Origin: Arthrobacter humicola
GTDB lineage: Bacteria; Actinomycetota; Actinomycetes; Actinomycetales; Micrococcaceae
Direction: 5' to 3'
Assembly: GCF_022803015.1 (NCBI RefSeq)
Contig: NZ_JAFKON010000002.1
Coordinates: 62,001-126,000, forward strand
DNA: 64,000 bases
The notes beneath the pieces were generated by a model. The model saw only the letters and a program-made list of their open reading frames with translations. It was not told the DNA's origin and ran no database searches. Every line of letters starts with the position of its first letter. Position 1 is the first letter of the stretch. Both the position numbers and the translations under genes were made by a program. Shown in pieces: positions 24,522 through 36,011 of this stretch.

Positions 24522-24672
24522 TGAACTGCATCACATACAATTTTTTCAGGTGCCGTGACCCGCCCGCTGCCGTAGCCGTCAGCCGCAGGCGCAAATGATC
24601 AGCAGGGTCGCTGCGGCACCTGGTTTACCGGCTTAGTGGCCACTGGCCTACGACAGAATATGAGGACCTTCA

Positions 24673-26358
24673 GTGCAGAACTTCCCAGGAGTAGGCGTTA
24701 GCCCCGGCCGCATCATCGGCACCGTCCGGCAGATGCCCAAACCGATCAGCGAACCGCCCGCCGGAGAGCAGCTTCCCGCCGGCGTCACGGCGGAGGACGC
24801 GACTGCGGCGCTGAAAGCCGCGGCGAAATCCGTCCACGACGAACTGAAGGCCCGCTCCGAGACCGTCTCGGGCGACGGCAAGGCCGTCCTCGAGGCCACG
24901 GCCCTCATGGCCACTGACACCATGCTGCTCAAATCCGCAACGAAACTGATCGGCCGCGGCACCTCCGGGCAGCGGGCAATCTGGGAAGCCGGCGCCTCGG
25001 TCTCGGAAATGCTGCACAACCTGGGCGGCTACATGGCCGAGCGCGCCACGGACGTCCTGGATGTCCGCTCCCGGATCGTGGCGGAACTGCGCGGAGTCCC
25101 CGCGCCGGGCATTCCCGTGTCCGCCACCCCGTTCATCCTCATCGCCGAGGACCTGGCCCCGGCCGATACCGCCACCCTGGATCCGGAAAAGGTCCTGGCC
25201 CTCGTCACCGCCGGCGGCGGACCGCAGTCCCACACCGCGATCATCGCCCGGTCACTGGGTCTGCCCGCCGTGGTCGCCGCAGTCGGGGTCGACGAACTCG
25301 CCGACGGCACCGAGGTGTACGTGGACGGCGCGGCCGGGCTCATCACCGCGAACCCGGACGAGTCCCAGCGCGCGGCCGCAGCTCACTGGGCCGCCACCGC
25401 CTCGCTGCTCGCCGCCTTTGACGGGACCGGCACGACGGCGGACGGCCACCTCGTGCCGCTCCTGGCCAACGTCGGCGGCGCCAAGGACGCCGTGGCCGCG
25501 GCAGGCCTGAACGCCCAGGGCGTGGGACTGTTCCGGACCGAGTTCTGCTTCCTGGAGCGGGACACCGAACCGACCGTGGAGGAGCAGGCCGCCGCCTACC
25601 AGGGCGTCTTCGACGCCTTCCCGGGCAAGAAAGTGGTGCTTCGCACGCTCGACGCCGGCGCGGACAAGCCGCTGCCGTTCCTGACGGACGCCACCGAGCC
25701 CAACCCCGCCCTGGGCGTCCGCGGCTACCGGACCGATTTCACCACGCCGGGGGTCCTGGAGCGCCAGCTGCAGGCCATTGCCCTGGCGGAGAAAGCATCC
25801 GAGGCCGATGTCTGGGTGATGGCCCCGATGATTTCCACCGCTGAGGAAGCGGCCCGCTTTGCCTCGCTGTGCACTGCGGCAGGGATCAAGACGCCCGGCG
25901 TCATGGTGGAGGTCCCGTCGGCGGCGCTGACGGCCGAGGCCATCCTCCGCGAGGTTGGCTTCGCCAGCCTGGGCACCAATGACCTCACCCAGTACGCCAT
26001 GGCAGCCGACCGCCAGCTCGGCCCGCTGGCCGCCCTGAACACCCCCTGGCAGCCGGCCGTACTGCGGCTCGTGGGCCTGACCGTGGAAGGTTCCGCGGCC
26101 GAGGGCCACAACAAGCCGGTGGGCGTGTGCGGTGAGGCCGCGGCGGACCCTGCCCTCGCCGTCGTCCTCACGGGGCTGGGCGTCACCACGCTGTCCATGA
26201 CGGCGCGTTCCATCGCGGCCGTCGCCGCCGTGCTGAAGACCGTCACCCTGGCTGAAGCGCGGGAGCTGGCCAAGCTGGCCTTGTCCGCGCCGAGCGCTAC
26301 GGAGGCCCGGGCCTGGGTGCGGGCAAAACTGCCGGTCCTGGAGGACCTTGGGCTGTAG
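24673..26358 (+). CDS. ptsI: Phosphoenolpyruvate-protein phosphotransferase, enzyme I
   Basis: A 561-residue PTS enzyme I, full family length. The phospho-histidine is in GGGPQSHTAIIARS. PEP-binding motifs include FRTEFCFLERD, LRTLDAGADK and VMAPMIST, and the carboxyl domain has LGTNDLTQYAMAADR and GVCGEAAADP. It transfers phosphate from PEP to HPr, which feeds MtlA. The GTG start at 24673 has AGGA upstream. It is divergent from the mannitol operon. No ptsH (HPr) is seen here, so HPr must be encoded elsewhere. Confidence 0.96.
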   Translation: MQNFPGVGVSPGRIIGTVRQMPKPISEPPAGEQLPAGVTAEDATAALKAAAKSVHDELKARSETVSGDGKAVLEATALMATDTMLLKSATKLIGRGTSGQRAIWEAGASVSEMLHNLGGYMAERATDVLDVRSRIVAELRGVPAPGIPVSATPFILIAEDLAPADTATLDPEKVLALVTAGGGPQSHTAIIARSLGLPAVVAAVGVDELADGTEVYVDGAAGLITANPDESQRAAAAHWAATASLLAAFDGTGTTADGHLVPLLANVGGAKDAVAAAGLNAQGVGLFRTEFCFLERDTEPTVEEQAAAYQGVFDAFPGKKVVLRTLDAGADKPLPFLTDATEPNPALGVRGYRTDFTTPGVLERQLQAIALAEKASEADVWVMAPMISTAEEAARFASLCTAAGIKTPGVMVEVPSAALTAEAILREVGFASLGTNDLTQYAMAADRQLGPLAALNTPWQPAVLRLVGLTVEGSAAEGHNKPVGVCGEAAADPALAVVLTGLGVTTLSMTARSIAAVAAVLKTVTLAEARELAKLALSAPSATEARAWVRAKLPVLEDLGL

Positions 26359-26380
26359 CGGCTGCCGCTAGGATGCACTC

Positions 26381-26803
26381 ATGGCACTGATAGCCCCCCG
26401 GGTGACGGCCGGCCTCCCGGCCGAGGATGCGCAGAACCTCAGGTACGCCCTCGACGGCAGCCACGACATTACGGTGTTCGTGGACGGCACCGTCCACCGG
26501 CTGCCGCCCGCGGCGCGGGACGCCGTCGTCGATCTGCTGGGCCGCTTCAGCCGCGGCGAGGCCGTGACGGTCAGCAGCGTCGAGGAAATGCTGACGACGT
26601 CCCGGGCCGCGGAGCTTGCGGGAATCTCGCACACATATCTGCGGAACATGACCGACCGCGGCGAGATCCCGGTGGAGTACCGCGGAACGCACCGCCGGAT
26701 CCGGCTGGCCGACATCATGGCGTGGCTCGAAACGCAGAAGAAGAATGGTGCGGGCGCCGGGACGCCGGCCGGCCAGGATGACGAGGCTGCCGGTGCTTCA
26801 TGA
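26381..26803 (+). CDS. Helix-turn-helix DNA-binding protein, excisionase/MerR-like fold
   Basis: A 140-residue protein. Residues 1-60 form an alpha/beta region (LDGSHDITVFVDGTVHRLPP). Residues ~66-115 are an excisionase-type winged helix: TSRAAELAGISHTYLRNMTD, then EIPVEYRGTHRRIRLADIMA. This family often pairs with PIN-type toxins or phage excision, but no toxin or integrase is adjacent, so it is probably a small regulator. It starts 22 bp after ptsI on the same strand. Confidence 0.8.
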   Translation: MALIAPRVTAGLPAEDAQNLRYALDGSHDITVFVDGTVHRLPPAARDAVVDLLGRFSRGEAVTVSSVEEMLTTSRAAELAGISHTYLRNMTDRGEIPVEYRGTHRRIRLADIMAWLETQKKNGAGAGTPAGQDDEAAGAS

Positions 26804-26853
26804 AGCAGTGATAAGGATCAAGCAACGATCCCTGTCCGGCGCGGAAGCACTGA

Positions 26854-26867
26854 TATCCCGCGGGATA
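26854..26867. promoter_or_regulatory. Perfect 14-bp palindrome
   Basis: TATCCCGCGGGATA is a perfect palindrome 11 bp before the start of the small membrane-protein gene at 26878. It is a candidate operator; the binding protein is unknown, possibly the product at 26381. Confidence 0.45.
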
Positions 26868-26877
26868 AGCTTGGAAT

Positions 26878-27147
26878 GTGGGTAAATTCAGAGGGTGGCA
26901 CATCGTGGCAGGGATCGCCGCTATGCTGCTCGCTGGCATCTTCGGAACCGCGATGGGCCTGAACAACACCGCCACGTATTTGGCCAGCGGCGTCGCTTTC
27001 GTAGCGGTGTCGCTCTGGGTGGACAGCCGGATTTCCCGCCGCCGCAGTGCCGCCGGCATCGCCGGCCCCGGCCAGGACCTTGGCCAGGACGCTGGCCACG
27101 ATGCGAAGCCGGCCCTCGACGCCGACCCCTCCAAGCGCGAGGGCTAA
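26878..27147 (+). CDS. Small membrane protein, hypothetical
   Basis: An 89-residue ORF starting at GTG 26878. Two hydrophobic stretches, IVAGIAAMLLAGIFGTAMGL (residues ~9-28) and YLASGVAFVAVSLWV (~34-48), are followed by an Arg-rich stretch and a polar, Gln/Asp-rich tail. Coding bias matches neighbours and a palindrome precedes it. No family is recognised. It is convergent with the PucR-like gene, 9 bp away. The ribosome site is weak. Confidence 0.55.
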   Translation: MGKFRGWHIVAGIAAMLLAGIFGTAMGLNNTATYLASGVAFVAVSLWVDSRISRRRSAAGIAGPGQDLGQDAGHDAKPALDADPSKREG

Positions 27148-27155
27148 GCGCGCCG

Positions 27156-28376
27156 CTAGATTCTGGGCCGGCCAGCCCAGCGCCGCGCCTTGAGCCCGGC
27201 ATGCAGTTCCAGCCGCACCATTCCCTTCAACGGGTCCACGCCCAGCAGCTGGCGGATCCGGCCGAGCCGGTTGTAGATGCTGCTCCGGTGCAGGTGCAGT
27301 TTGGCCGCGACCTCCTGGACCGAGCCGTCGTTGTCGTAGAACAGCTCCAGCACGGGCAGCAGCTCGTGGTTGCTGTCATGGTCCTCGAGGAGGCGGAAAT
27401 ACACGGAACCCGCGTCTGCCCAGGCTCCCGCGCCGCCGCCCGCCGAGGCCAGGAGCTGGTAGACGCCGGTGGCCCGGCAGTCGACGAGCTCGCCCAGCTG
27501 GGGATCCACCGCCGCGGCCTGGGCCGCCTGCCGTGACTGCCGGTAGGCCTCGGCCAGTTCCCGCGGCTTGGCGAATCCCTCGGACGTGCCAAGGATGATC
27601 CGCCGGACCGTGCGCCCGGAGCGTTTGGCGAGTTCGAGCTGGTAGTGGACCAGCACCTGGGCGTGGTCGGCGCGTCCCGTGGATTCCTTGAAGAGCACCA
27701 CCGCATGGGTCTCCGTGCCGGCGCTGAACAGTGCGGCGTCTACCCCGATGGTCGCCTGCAGCGCCGCGGAGCGGTGAATAAGCGTGTCGGCGATGGGATC
27801 CGAGCCCCCGGCCCAGCCATCCGCGTCCAGGACGGTCACCAGCTGCCATGGCCCCTTGCCTTGGACCTCTTTCCAGCCCGCGACGGCCGCCGCCGCGTTG
27901 GCCTCCCCGGCGCACGCGGCAAGGAACTCCTGCTCGCGCCGGCGCCGGAACTCGGACTCCGCCGTGTTGGAATCCAGCAGCAGGGAGGACAGCTGCTCCA
28001 GCTCCGGCGCCACGTCCGGCAGCTGGCCCAGGACGGTCGCGGCACTGGGCTCCTCGGCGTCGAGCTGGACCCACAGGTACCCCACCCGGAAGCCCCGCAC
28101 CAGCAGCGGCACGCACACGCGCCCGAGCATGCCGAGGTCCGCGTTGGCCGGCACGACGACCGGCCGGACCGCCGTCGCGATCCCGTGGGAGAGCTGCCAC
28201 GCGATGACATCCACGGGGACACGCTTGCTGAGCAGGAAGTTCACCCGGACGCGGTCCGCGTGGGATTGGTTGGAGCTGTAGGCGAGGAGCAGACCGTCAA
28301 GGTCCTCGAGGGAGAGGCCGCGGCCCAGTCGCTGCGCCACCTGCTCCACGAGCTGCTCCACGTCCTGCTGCTGCAT
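27156..28376 (-). CDS. PucR/CdaR-type transcriptional regulator next to ald
   Basis: A 406-residue regulator. The N-terminal two thirds is a sensory region (GLSLEDLDGLLLAYSSNQSH at ~20-39). The C-terminal helix-turn-helix is ELFYDNDGSVQEVAAKLHLH, then RSSIYNRLGRIRQLLGVDPL, the PucR_C signature. It is divergent from ald. In Bacillus the PucR-family AdeR activates ald, so this is the probable alanine-catabolism activator (inference by context). Confidence 0.87.
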   Translation of the reverse strand: MQQQDVEQLVEQVAQRLGRGLSLEDLDGLLLAYSSNQSHADRVRVNFLLSKRVPVDVIAWQLSHGIATAVRPVVVPANADLGMLGRVCVPLLVRGFRVGYLWVQLDAEEPSAATVLGQLPDVAPELEQLSSLLLDSNTAESEFRRRREQEFLAACAGEANAAAAVAGWKEVQGKGPWQLVTVLDADGWAGGSDPIADTLIHRSAALQATIGVDAALFSAGTETHAVVLFKESTGRADHAQVLVHYQLELAKRSGRTVRRIILGTSEGFAKPRELAEAYRQSRQAAQAAAVDPQLGELVDCRATGVYQLLASAGGGAGAWADAGSVYFRLLEDHDSNHELLPVLELFYDNDGSVQEVAAKLHLHRSSIYNRLGRIRQLLGVDPLKGMVRLELHAGLKARRWAGRPRI

Positions 28377-28469
28377 CCTGCCAGACTACTGCCCCCGCCC
28401 GCCGCACTGCGAATGCATCCGGGACGGACACGAGCCGACACCTGACGTCCGCGCCCTCGACAAATGTCT

Positions 28470-28496
28470 ATTCCCGGTTTTGAAAAACCCCGGAAT
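28470..28496. promoter_or_regulatory. Inverted repeat in the ald control region
   Basis: ATTCC-c-GGTTTT lies opposite AAAACC-cc-GGAAT around a central GA, 126 bp before ald. It is the best symmetrical site in the 245-bp divergent region and a candidate binding site of the PucR-type regulator. Confidence 0.45.
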
Positions 28497-28621
28497 GACG
28501 CGGCGGGCGCCCACCGCCCGGTGTCGGCACCTGTCGCGTGCCTCACAGCGGGATTTATTCTGGAAGTACGAATCCCCCGCTCATCCAGGCCCACCAGGCC
28601 ACCAGCTACTGGAGCTAACAA

Positions 28622-29740
28622 ATGATCATCGGCGTACCCAAAGAGATCAAGAACAACGAGTTCCGCGTCGCCATCACGGCGGCCGGCGTCCATGAATTCC
28701 GGACCCACGGCCACGAGGTCCTCGTCGAGCGCGGCGCGGGCCTGGGCTCCGGCATCACGGATGAGGAATACGCGATCGCCGGCGCCGAGATCGTCGCCGA
28801 AGCCGACGACGTCTGGGGCCGCGCGGACATGGTGCTGAAGGTCAAGGAACCGGTCAAGGCCGAATACCACCGCTTCCGCAAGGACCTGATCCTCTTCACC
28901 TACCTGCACCTGGCCGCCGAACCGGAACTGACCCAGGCCCTGATCAACTCCGGCGTCACCGCCATCGCCTACGAGACCGTCCAGGAGGGCAGGTCCCTGC
29001 CGCTGCTGGCACCGATGTCCGAGGTTGCCGGCCGGCTGTCCGTACAGGTCGGCGCCACCTCCCTGATGGCCCCGGCAGGCGGCAAGGGTGTGCTGCTCGG
29101 CGGCGTCCCGGGCGTCCGTCCGGCCAAGGTCGTTGTCCTCGGAGCCGGTGTTGCCGGCACGAACGCCGCCGCCATGGCCCTGGGCCTGGGTGCCGACGTC
29201 ACCATCCTGGACATCAACATCAACCGCCTGCGCGAACTGGACGCCCAGTACCAGGGCCGCCTGAAGACAGTCGCGTCCAACTCCTACGAGATCGAGAAGT
29301 CCGTGGTCGACGCCGACCTCGTGATCGGTTCGGTCCTGATCCCCGGCGCCAAGGCCCCGAAGCTCGTCACCAACGAGCTCGTGTCCCGGATGAAGCCCGG
29401 CTCCGTGCTGGTGGACATCGCCGTGGACCAGGGCGGCTGCTTCGAGGACACGCACCCCACCACGCACCAGGAACCGACGTACAAGGTCCACAACACGATC
29501 TTCTACTGCGTCGCCAACATGCCCGGCGCCGTGCCGAACACCTCCACGTACGCGCTGACCAACGTCACCCTGCGCTACGCCGTCTCGCTGGCGAACCTGG
29601 GCGTCAAGGCTGCGTTTGAGCGCGACGCCGCCCTGGCCGCCGGCCTGAACATCGCCGGCGGCAAGGTTGCCCACCGCTCGGTCTCCGAGGCGCACAACCT
29701 GCCCCTCGTCGCCGACTGGCACGAGCTGGTCTCCGCGTAG
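28622..29740 (+). CDS. ald: Alanine dehydrogenase
   Basis: A 372-residue NAD-dependent alanine dehydrogenase that deaminates L-alanine to pyruvate and ammonia. It begins MIIGVPKEIKNNEFRVAITA, with pyruvate-site Arg15. The NAD fold follows in VVLGAGVAGTNAAAMALGLG, and the conserved VDIAVDQGGCFEDTHPTTHQ contains the catalytic Asp. Length matches the hexameric family. It is controlled from a shared divergent region with the PucR-type gene and ends at a bidirectional hairpin. Confidence 0.97.
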   Translation: MIIGVPKEIKNNEFRVAITAAGVHEFRTHGHEVLVERGAGLGSGITDEEYAIAGAEIVAEADDVWGRADMVLKVKEPVKAEYHRFRKDLILFTYLHLAAEPELTQALINSGVTAIAYETVQEGRSLPLLAPMSEVAGRLSVQVGATSLMAPAGGKGVLLGGVPGVRPAKVVVLGAGVAGTNAAAMALGLGADVTILDININRLRELDAQYQGRLKTVASNSYEIEKSVVDADLVIGSVLIPGAKAPKLVTNELVSRMKPGSVLVDIAVDQGGCFEDTHPTTHQEPTYKVHNTIFYCVANMPGAVPNTSTYALTNVTLRYAVSLANLGVKAAFERDAALAAGLNIAGGKVAHRSVSEAHNLPLVADWHELVSA

Positions 29741-29784
29741 CCGGCACCGTGTAACCAACACATCTCCGCGTAGCGGCACTTCAT

Positions 29785-29840
29785 CGGCTGCTCCGTAACC
29801 GCCCTTTTGGACCCCCAGAACGGCAGTTACGGAGCAGTCG
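29785..29840. terminator. Bidirectional terminator between ald and an oxidoreductase gene
   Basis: Arms cggctgctccgtaaccgc and gcagttacggagcagtcg pair with few mismatches around a GC-rich loop. It lies between convergent genes and can serve both. Confidence 0.75.
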
Positions 29841-29872
29841 ATGGCTGTTTAGGCCCGCACCGTGCCGAGAAC

Positions 29873-30928
29873 CTAGGCCAGGGACCGGGCCTGCTCGATC
29901 AGCTGCAGCACCTGGAGCGGGCCCGCGGGGTCGACGGGGACTGGCAGCGCCGAGCCGGCGCCGCCGTCGGCGATCTTGGCGGCCAGGATCCGGTAGAACT
30001 CCGGGTAGGCGCCGCGCTCGGTGGGCAGCCGGTCCAGGTGCCCGTCGCGCCCCAGCAGCCCGGCCCAGTCCGGATCTTCCACGCCGTAGTCGGCATCCAG
30101 CGGGCTTCCGCCGGCCAGGATGTACGGCTCCTGCGGGTCCACGCCGTGCTTGGTGAACCCGCCCTCGCTACCCAGGATGCGGTAGCGCGGGCCCTGCTGG
30201 GCGCACAGCATGTTCATCCACAGGTGGCTGGTCACCCCGGAACTGTGCCGCAGGACCACGAAGACGTCGTCGTCCGCCTTAGCTCCGGGCCGCCGGGCCG
30301 CCAGTTCCGCGTGCGTGACCGTAGCCGGCCCAAAAAGCTGCACGGCCTGGTCCAGCAGGTGGGTGCCGAGGTCAAACAGCACCCCGCCGCCGTCGTCCGC
30401 CGTTGCGGCCGCCTTCCATGCTTTGGGGACGTCGGGCGACCACCGCTCGAAGCGGGACTCAAAGCGGCTCACGGTGCCGAAGGCTCCGGTGTCCATGAGC
30501 GCTTTAGCGGTGAGGAAGTCGCCGTCCCAGCGCCGGTTCTGGAACACCGTGAGCACCCGGCCCAGCCGCCCGGCCAGGTCGATGAGCTCCTGCCCCTCGG
30601 CGCTGCTGACAGCGAAGGGCTTGTCGACGACGACGTCGAGGCCGGCTTCCAGCGCCGCTTTCGCGAGTGGGTAGTGGGTGGCGGGCGGCGTGCCGAGCAC
30701 CAGCAGGTCCAGTTCGCCGGCGAGCTCGAGGAGATCGGCCGGGGTGTCGACGATCCTGGCCGCCGGATAGCTGTGTGCGGCGGCAGATCTCCTGCCGGCG
30801 TCGGTGGTGGCAATGGCATCGAGCGAATAGGCCGGGTTTGCGGCGATGAACGGGGCGTGGAAGACGCTGCCCGAAAGGCCGAAACCGGCGACGGCGGTGC
30901 GGATGGGCCGGGTTGAATCGTTGCTCAT
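29873..30928 (-). CDS. Gfo/Idh/MocA-family oxidoreductase
   Basis: A 351-residue NAD(P)-dependent oxidoreductase. The N-terminal Rossmann motif is AVAGFGLSGSVFHAPFIAAN, followed by VLGTPPATHYPLAKAALEAG and the family EKP-like VVDKPFAVSSAEGQEL. The C-terminal domain holds FDLGTHLLDQAVQLFG, with the catalytic His. These enzymes act on sugars, inositols or related polyols; no partner gene fixes the substrate. Confidence 0.92.
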   Translation of the reverse strand: MSNDSTRPIRTAVAGFGLSGSVFHAPFIAANPAYSLDAIATTDAGRRSAAAHSYPAARIVDTPADLLELAGELDLLVLGTPPATHYPLAKAALEAGLDVVVDKPFAVSSAEGQELIDLAGRLGRVLTVFQNRRWDGDFLTAKALMDTGAFGTVSRFESRFERWSPDVPKAWKAAATADDGGGVLFDLGTHLLDQAVQLFGPATVTHAELAARRPGAKADDDVFVVLRHSSGVTSHLWMNMLCAQQGPRYRILGSEGGFTKHGVDPQEPYILAGGSPLDADYGVEDPDWAGLLGRDGHLDRLPTERGAYPEFYRILAAKIADGGAGSALPVPVDPAGPLQVLQLIEQARSLA

Positions 30929-30987
30929 GGTGCCAAGGCTACCGGCTGGGCATGCACCGGGCTCCTGTCCGGCAGGGCCTAAACGAA

Positions 30988-31030
30988 CGAGGCCGGTGCC
31001 GCCCGGATGGTTCCGGGGGCACCGGCCTCG
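30988..31030. terminator. Terminator of the peptide ABC operon
   Basis: A 13-bp stem (cgaggccggtgcc / ggcaccggcctcg) encloses a further CCGG stem. It lies 36 bp past the substrate-binding protein stop on its transcript. Confidence 0.7.
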
Positions 31031-31066
31031 GCCGTGCTGCTTGTTAGTGCGTGGTGCTTGTCAGAG

Positions 31067-32764
31067 CTAGCTCTTCTGCCAGCCGACGACGCTCCAGTCC
31101 GGGGTCTGGAACAGGGCTGCACCGTAGTTGGCCAGGCCGGTGCGGGCGAAGTAGATCTGCGGGCCGTTCATGATGACGCCCATCGAGAAGTACTTCTCCA
31201 TGTGCTTCTTCTCGACGTCCATGGCGGCCTTGTTGCGCTGGGCGTCATCCTGGATGGACGCGAGGTCCTTGATGGCCTTGTCCAGTTCGGCGTCGCCAAG
31301 TTCGTTCTCGTTGGTCTTGGAATCGTAGAACTGCTTCACGCCGGAGGTGGCGTCGGCGCCAACCGTGTAGCCGCTGATGGTGAGCTGGAAGTCGCGGCTG
31401 CCAACCACCTTGCCGAAGTCGGCGTCACCGCGCTGGTCGATGCCAACGTCCATGCCGGCCGCCTGAAGCTGCTTCTGCAGCGTCTGCACGGTGGCGAGGC
31501 CGGTGGGGTCGTCACCGAAGTTGGTGATCTTGAACGACGCCGGGACGCCGTCCTTTTCCATGATGCCCTTGGCGTTGGCCTTGTAGCCGGCCTCGGTCAG
31601 GACCTTCTTGGCCGCGTCGGCGCCGGTTTCCTTGACCGGGTAGTTGTCCTGGTAGTACTTCGAGAACGGCATCAGCATCATCGAGCCCGAGCTGTTCTCT
31701 TCCCAGTTCAGTCCGCCAAAGCGGACGGCGCGGATGGCGGGACGGTCCACGGCGGTGAAGATTGCCTTGCGGACTGCGACGTCGGTAAGCGGGGCCTTGA
31801 GGGCGTTGAGGTTCAGGCCGCCGGCGAAGAGGCGCTGACCGCGGCGGACCTCGGAGTTCTTTGTGCCTTCAAGCTGCTTGTACTTCGTCAGCGTGCGGCC
31901 ATCGGCCATGTCGATCTCGCCGTTCTTGAAGGCGGCGATCTCGGCGCTGGCCTCCAGCTGGCGGAAGATCACCTTGTCCAGGACCGGCTTCTCGCCCCAC
32001 CACTTGTCATTCGGCACGAGGGAGACAGTCTTCGCGGCGGAGTCAAACTTGTCGACCTTGAACGGGCCGGCCATCCACTCGGGGTGCAGTTCGCCCGTGA
32101 AGCCGGTGTTGAAGATTTCGGGAGTGTTCACGGTCTGCGGGATGAAGCCGCCGAACATGTCGCTGAGCGGGTACACCGGCTGTGCGGTGGTGACAACGAC
32201 TTCCTTGTCGCTGCTTCCCGCCTTGACGGAGTCGATGAACTCGTAGGCGCCGGAGCTGACGATGTCGATGTCCTTGTTCTGGCCATTGAGCATCTTCCAC
32301 GTGTTCTCGAACGTGGCGGCGTTGATCGGGGTGCCGTCGTTGTAGGCGGCCTTCGGGTTGATCTTGATGGTGACGGTCTGCTTGCCGTCTTTGACCTCGC
32401 TCTTGAAGTCTTCGCAGAAGTTCTTGTTGAGGCTGGCGGTGCCGTCGAAGTCCAGCTTCCAGCAGCCCACGTAGCCGGCCTCGTCGATCGGGTAGTGCAG
32501 TTCAGTGTTGTCCGCTGAGTTGCCCGCGTTGGAGAAGCCGTTGAAGTCCGGTCCGATGTTGCCCAGGGGCAGCGTTACGGTACCGCCCTGCTGCAGGTCG
32601 GCTGCCTTCTTGGCGTTGACGCTGACCAGCTTGCTCAGGTCGCCGGAGGCATCCTGTGCCTTGGCGCTCTGGGCGGTGGTTGAGGCGCCACCGCTGCCGC
32701 AAGCGGTCAGCGCGAGGGCCGCCACGACGGCGGTGAGGCCGCCGATCCTGGTCCGATTTTTCAT
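31067..32764 (-). CDS. ABC transporter substrate-binding lipoprotein, peptide family 5
   Basis: A 565-residue extracytoplasmic solute-binding protein. The lipoprotein signal LTAVVAALALTACGSGGAS shows a lipobox ending at Cys22. The SBP_bac_5 region follows, with INPKAAYNDGTPINAATFEN, GPFKVDKFDSAAKTVSLVPN, and VRKAIFTAVDRPAI. These proteins bind peptides, nickel or sugars. It is the last gene of a four-gene importer operon. Its length is typical for Dpp/Opp-type proteins. Confidence 0.95.
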   Translation of the reverse strand: MKNRTRIGGLTAVVAALALTACGSGGASTTAQSAKAQDASGDLSKLVSVNAKKAADLQQGGTVTLPLGNIGPDFNGFSNAGNSADNTELHYPIDEAGYVGCWKLDFDGTASLNKNFCEDFKSEVKDGKQTVTIKINPKAAYNDGTPINAATFENTWKMLNGQNKDIDIVSSGAYEFIDSVKAGSSDKEVVVTTAQPVYPLSDMFGGFIPQTVNTPEIFNTGFTGELHPEWMAGPFKVDKFDSAAKTVSLVPNDKWWGEKPVLDKVIFRQLEASAEIAAFKNGEIDMADGRTLTKYKQLEGTKNSEVRRGQRLFAGGLNLNALKAPLTDVAVRKAIFTAVDRPAIRAVRFGGLNWEENSSGSMMLMPFSKYYQDNYPVKETGADAAKKVLTEAGYKANAKGIMEKDGVPASFKITNFGDDPTGLATVQTLQKQLQAAGMDVGIDQRGDADFGKVVGSRDFQLTISGYTVGADATSGVKQFYDSKTNENELGDAELDKAIKDLASIQDDAQRNKAAMDVEKKHMEKYFSMGVIMNGPQIYFARTGLANYGAALFQTPDWSVVGWQKS

Positions 32765-32833
32765 GTGATCCCCTTCATTTTTTCATGCGAGTGTGATGCG
32801 TGGGTTCTCGGGTGGTGTGGCTGGTCCGGTGAT

Positions 32834-34998
<2,165 letters not shown>

Positions 34999-35002
<4 letters not shown>

Positions 35003-36009
35003 TTGATCTTCTTCTGTTTCTTGCCGGTGGCGCTGCCGGTGGCGTTGCCAGTGGCCTTGCTCCTCTTGGCGCGGCCAACGGAGCTGGAGCTGGGGTCGAA
35101 CGCGTCGCGGAGGCCGTCGTTCATCATGGCGAGCGAGCCGGTCAGCAGGAACATTACGATCAGGGGCGCCCAGAACATCCACGGAAAGGTGGAAACCTGG
35201 GAGGTCGACTGGCCGATCAGGACGCCCAGGCTCACGTCGGGGACCTTGATGCCGATGCCGATGAAGGAGAACGCGACCTCGGCGAGGATGGCGCCGGTGA
35301 CGCCGCGGGTGACTTCCAGGACCAGCAGGGAGCCGATGTTCGGCACGAGGTGGCGCCAGACGATCCGGTGCGGCGGGATGCCCATGTACTGGGAGGCTTT
35401 GACGAAGTCACGCTGCATGAGGGAAAGCGACAGGGACCTGATGAGGCGTGCGGTCCCCATCCAGCTGAAGACCAGCAGCACGATGATGAGCAGCAGCCAG
35501 CTTGGGACGGTGTTCTTCAGGCCGTTGGCGCCGCCGCTCGTGGCCACCGCGACTACCAGCAGGGCGGGCATCATGATCAGGGCTTCGAGGATGAACAGCA
35601 TGACCTTGTCCACCTTGCGGCCGAAGAATGCCATGGTGCAGCCGTAGACGGCGGCGATCAGCACCGAGACGAGGCCGACGACGACGCCGATCAGGATGGA
35701 GACCCTGGTGCCTTCGACGGTCAGGGCGTAGAGGTCGATCCCGGCCTGGGAGGTGCCCAGCGGGTGCTCCGCGGAGGGCGGCATGCCGATGTTGAAGGGG
35801 TCGATGGTCTCCTTGTCCCAGTTGCCGAAGAAGCCGCCGATGAAGGAGAAGAGGGTCAGGGCCAGGAAGATGGCGAGGCCGGCGACGGCTGTCCGGTTGC
35901 GCAGGAAGCGCCGCAGGATGATGCGCGACTTGCCGATCACGACCTCGTCGTCGCCGAACTTTCCTTCGTCCAGGACGGCGGCCGGGTCAATCGTGTTGAG
36001 GTTGGTCAC
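34999..36009 (-). CDS. ABC transporter permease, DppC type
   Basis: A 336-residue permease. After an N-terminal cytosolic region, about six helices follow, with the binding-protein-dependent transport motif in GTARLIRSLSLSLMQRDFVK, then ASQYMGIPPHRIVWRHLVPN (EAA loop). The last ~25 residues form a basic, low-complexity tail (GRAKRSKATGNATGSATGKK) not usual in the family. It is coupled to the ATPase gene by a 4-bp overlap. Confidence 0.94.
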
Positions 36010-36011
36010 GA

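Noticed and set aside
26381..26803. Excisionase of a mobile element
   Set aside because: The fold is excisionase-like, but no integrase, att repeats or toxin gene is adjacent and the gene follows ptsI closely.
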